A stretch of DNA of 6,707 nt, taken from an uncultured Bacilli bacterium. GTDB taxonomy: Bacteria > Bacillota_I > Bacilli_A > RF39 > UBA660. The notes beneath the pieces are model-generated. The model did not search any database. It was given only the letters and a program-made list of their open reading frames with translations, and was not told where the DNA came from. Positions 4,757 to 6,707 of the stretch are shown in pieces. Where the stretch lies: assembly GCA_947623645.1 (NCBI GenBank), contig CANQHK010000066.1:1-6707 (forward strand), read 5' to 3'. Both the position numbers and the translations under genes were made by a program. How positions within the stretch are numbered: the stretch's first letter is position 1; each line of letters starts with the position of its first letter.

Positions 4757-6251
4757 GCTCTATATTTACTAATTTTGCATGCAATACTACTCGAAGAGTA
4801 CTATTATAACAACTTGATAAAGTTAATATTCGATCATTTTCTGATAAAGATACTTCAAAATCATGGACACTTCGTTTTTTCAAATCATCTAAAAATTGAA
4901 TATATTCTTCGGTTGTGTCGAAGTTTGGCGTAATATAATAAATCTCAGGTTCTATTGTATAGACACTAAAGACTTGCCATATCGTATTAGTAGTTAATGT
5001 TGACATTTGTAAAAATTGATTTTCTATATTTTCATACCAATTTTTTTCAACGACTTTTTTCAAACTTCCAAACATTGTATTATCGAGTCGACCATGAGCA
5101 TAAAGAATAGTATTTTGATCTGGATTTTCAAAATTATTTCGGTAATCCGCAAATACCCATCCTGCTGAATTATATTTTTTGTTAAAAGAATGTTTTAAAT
5201 AAAATTCATTATTATCTGTTTGAACAAAAGGATAATTAATATTGGTATTTGGAACTTTAATCCAACCCTTTACTTCGTCATTTTGTTTTAATAAATCTGT
5301 AAAATCGACATCTAAATACTGAAAATAACGTTCGTCTTCAGGAACTGTTGCACCAGCAATATTCTCTTTTTTTATAAGAGATTGATTCGTTTTTGTTGTT
5401 TTAACAATTTTTTCAATTTGTTGATTTGTTTTGATGCTGTCTCTTTGCCAAAAGAATCCTTTATAAATAAAGAATGAAATAAGAAGAATGCAAACAGAAA
5501 GTAAAATAATCCATGGACGCTTTTTAGGTTTAATTCTATGTCGTACTTGAATGGGTTCAGTTTTTTTAACAATTTCTAATAGATCAATGGTATTTTCTAA
5601 ATTTTTTGATGGTTTTTCAAATTCGTCTATTTCTTCTTCTAATATTTCTATTTCCTCGTTTTGACTAATTTTCAAAGTTGGAATATCTTTCCTTAAAATT
5701 TCAATGGTATCTTCTAAATTTGTATTTGGATTTGACAAAATCTTAAATTTATCGTTGAGTAATTCAATGGTATCTTCTAAATCCTTCTCTTTTTTATCTA
5801 CTTTACGATTGCTATCAAAATCTTTTTTTCCACTTTGCTCAATTAGAAAATCTTCTAAAAATTCAATGGTATTTTCTAAATTTCTAACAGGATTATTTCT
5901 TTTCTTTGATTTTTCATGACTTTGTTGTTTTTCATCTAATAAATCCTCTAAAATTTCAATCGTATTATCTAAAGAATTTAAATTTGCTTTAGCTATTTTG
6001 CTTTTATCTTGGTTTTCAACAATATCTTCCAAAATCTCAATGGTATTGTCGATATTTTTTTGTTGTTCTTCACTTCTTTCTTGAAAATTTTCATCATCTA
6101 ATAATTCAACATTATCAGCTTCTTCAATATTATTATTTGTATTTAAGTTTGTATTATTTGGATATTTTTTTTCGATTTCAATAGCTAGGGCATTTAAAAA
6201 ATCATCTTCTAAAATTTCTGTTTTATCACTATAGTTCCTCTTTTTTTTCAT
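4749..6251 (-). CDS. Class B-type sortase with long repeat-bearing N-terminal cytoplasmic region
   Basis: This 500-residue protein starts at the ATG at 6251. A class B-like sortase domain (~309-500) is preceded by one membrane helix (~246-263, WIILLSVCILLISFFIY) with basic RHRIKPKKR just before it. The N-terminus should therefore be inside the cell and the enzyme outside. Class B features are GWIKVPNTNINYPFVQ, the AGWVFADYRN segment, catalytic His386 (YAHGR), Cys481 (LTLSSC) and Arg487 (TLRVVLHAKL). Sortases cleave a sorting signal and attach the protein to the wall or to another protein. Single-domain class B sortases are usually ~250 residues. Here residues 1-245 form an acidic, low-complexity region with six clear copies of L-E/D-N/D-T-I-E-I-L-E-D. 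No sortase substrate is encoded in this window. I do not know the function of the repeat region. Confidence 0.88.
   Translation of the reverse strand: MKKKRNYSDKTEILEDDFLNALAIEIEKKYPNNTNLNTNNNIEEADNVELLDDENFQERSEEQQKNIDNTIEILEDIVENQDKSKIAKANLNSLDNTIEILEDLLDEKQQSHEKSKKRNNPVRNLENTIEFLEDFLIEQSGKKDFDSNRKVDKKEKDLEDTIELLNDKFKILSNPNTNLEDTIEILRKDIPTLKISQNEEIEILEEEIDEFEKPSKNLENTIDLLEIVKKTEPIQVRHRIKPKKRPWIILLSVCILLISFFIYKGFFWQRDSIKTNQQIEKIVKTTKTNQSLIKKENIAGATVPEDERYFQYLDVDFTDLLKQNDEVKGWIKVPNTNINYPFVQTDNNEFYLKHSFNKKYNSAGWVFADYRNNFENPDQNTILYAHGRLDNTMFGSLKKVVEKNWYENIENQFLQMSTLTTNTIWQVFSVYTIEPEIYYITPNFDTTEEYIQFLDDLKKRSVHDFEVSLSENDRILTLSSCYNSTLRVVLHAKLVNIEQK
5571..6053 (-). repeat. LEDTIEILED repeat array within the sortase gene
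   Basis: Six well-conserved ten-residue copies are encoded at 6053-6024 (IDNTIEILED), 5972-5943 (LDNTIEILED), 5879-5850 (LENTIEFLED), 5780-5751 (LEDTIELLND), 5717-5688 (LEDTIEILRK) and 5600-5571 (LENTIDLLEI). A degenerate copy without Thr is at 5657-5628 (EEIEILEEEI). Two more weak copies lie nearer the N-terminus: DKTEILEDD and ADNVELLDDE. Start-to-start spacing is 27, 31, 33, 21, 20 and 19 residues. The linkers differ in sequence and length while the core stays constant, which suggests selection on the core rather than recent tandem duplication. Confidence 0.9.
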
Positions 6252-6259
6252 TTTTATTA

Positions 6260-6266
6260 CCCTCTT
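6260..6266 (-). promoter_or_regulatory. Ribosome binding site fixing the sortase start
   Basis: AAGAGGG on the minus strand lies 8 bases before the ATG at 6251. The in-frame ATG at 6269 has no properly spaced site and lies upstream of this one, so the shorter 500-residue product is preferred. Confidence 0.6.
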
Positions 6267-6375
6267 CATCCTTATAATACAATCATAAGTATATCAAAAA
6301 AAAAATAAAAAAACAATATGTTTGAATTTGAAGTTGCAAGTAAATGGAGTTTTATACTTTAATTATATAAAAATC

Positions 6376-6416
6376 AACTGCTTAAAAAATGGACTCTAAA
6401 AATAGACTAAGCAGTT
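6376..6416. repeat. Inverted repeat, possible terminator or small-RNA hairpin
   Basis: AACTGCTTA (6376-6384) and TAAGCAGTT (6408-6416) are perfect 9-base complements around a 23-base loop. The loop itself contains TCTA-AAAA-TAGA. On the minus strand the stem is followed by GATTTTTAT, so it may terminate a transcript arriving from the right edge. On the plus strand a T run comes only ~17 bases later. Confidence 0.5.
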
Positions 6417-6435
6417 AACCTTAATTTTAAATTTT

Positions 6436-6449
6436 TTTTACATGTAAAA
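6436..6449. repeat. 14-base perfect palindrome
   Basis: TTTTACATGTAAAA is its own reverse complement. Such short AT-rich palindromes are often operators for dimeric regulators, but none is identifiable here and the surrounding sequence is A/T-rich, so chance is possible. Confidence 0.35.
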
Positions 6450-6707
6450 TAAAAAAGCTTAAAAATAATTTTCACGATCTTTTAAGAACAAAATAAGAGA
6501 TGTTTTTGAAACCCAAATATAGCCTATAATTAGTTTTTTTCGAGCCAAATAATTTTTATTGAAATTCGTATGTTTCGATAAAAATAAATTAAAAAAAAAT
6601 AAAAAATTTTACTTTGCATTGATAAAAAAACGTTGAATTAAAAAGTAAATTCTCGTAATATACAAAAAGTATGTTTCCGTAAGTAAATTCACATTATAAA
6701 ATCATAA

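Larger units (their letters stand above)
6270..6707. other. AT-rich intergenic region without a supported gene
   Basis: These 438 bases are dominated by A and T runs. On both strands the open frames are only a few codons long and none has a ribosome binding site. The visible structure is a 9-bp inverted repeat at 6376-6416, a 14-base perfect palindrome at 6436-6449 and short direct repeats near the right edge. It must contain the sortase promoter, but no candidate has good spacing. Confidence 0.6.

Noticed and set aside
5372..5572. 66-codon minus-strand frame with a hydrophobic stretch
   Set aside because: It lies in another frame of the sortase membrane-helix region; the hydrophobic character is a shadow of that segment.
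5704..5919. Open frame on the plus strand opposite the sortase repeats
   Set aside because: It is Ser/Phe/Leu-rich with recurring MVSSK/MVFSK, just the antisense of the repeat codons, and has no start signal.
5571..6053. Possible CRISPR-like or recent tandem DNA repeat because of the recurring TCAATGGTAT
   Set aside because: The recurrence follows protein codons in one open frame; unit spacing is uneven and the linkers are unrelated.
6271..6297. Minus-strand TTGATA and TATAAG as a sortase promoter
   Set aside because: The spacer is only 15 bases (12 to the alternative TATTAT), and poly-A/T tracts make such matches common.
6317..6361. Fourteen-codon frame starting at an ATG
   Set aside because: No ribosome binding site, too short, and no resemblance to known micropeptides.

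Overview
This is an AT-rich stretch of chromosome from a low-GC, spore-forming Firmicute, probably Bacilli-like. The evidence is a CotD-like spore coat gene, two YjcZ-type sporulation micropeptide genes behind a sigma-K-like promoter, strong AAGGAGG ribosome binding sites, a PrsA lipoprotein and a class B sortase. All eight genes end in TAA and no TGA interrupts a gene. I cannot name the species; it could be an uncultivated gut-type lineage.

Layout, left to right. Bases 1-1628 (+) are the 3' part of a secreted peptidoglycan N-acetylglucosaminidase: the end of its catalytic domain, an SH3-like region, a Pro/Thr linker and a duplicated C-terminal domain. Then come a CotD-like coat protein (1816-2169, +), the RNA polymerase omega subunit rpoZ (2276-2479, +, GTG start) and recX (2550-3281, +, GTG start). 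The recX gene has a near-consensus vegetative promoter with a LexA-like box between its -35 and -10. prsA (3319-4323, -) converges on recX across a shared hairpin. Divergent from prsA are two tiny sporulation membrane proteins (4466-4546 and 4566-4679, +). They converge on a 500-residue sortase (4749-6251, -), again with a shared bidirectional terminator. Bases 6270-6707 are very AT-rich and carry no gene that I can support.

The genes form small, separately terminated units rather than one operon. Two themes recur: the cell envelope (glucosaminidase, PrsA foldase, sortase) and sporulation (coat protein, YjcZ pair). Housekeeping rpoZ and recX sit among them.

The most unusual object is the sortase. 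Its class B catalytic domain is ordinary. Ahead of the membrane anchor, however, it has about 245 residues predicted to be cytoplasmic, with six well-conserved copies and several degenerate copies of a short acidic motif, L-E/D-N/D-T-I-E-I-L-E-D. I know of no described sortase with this arrangement.
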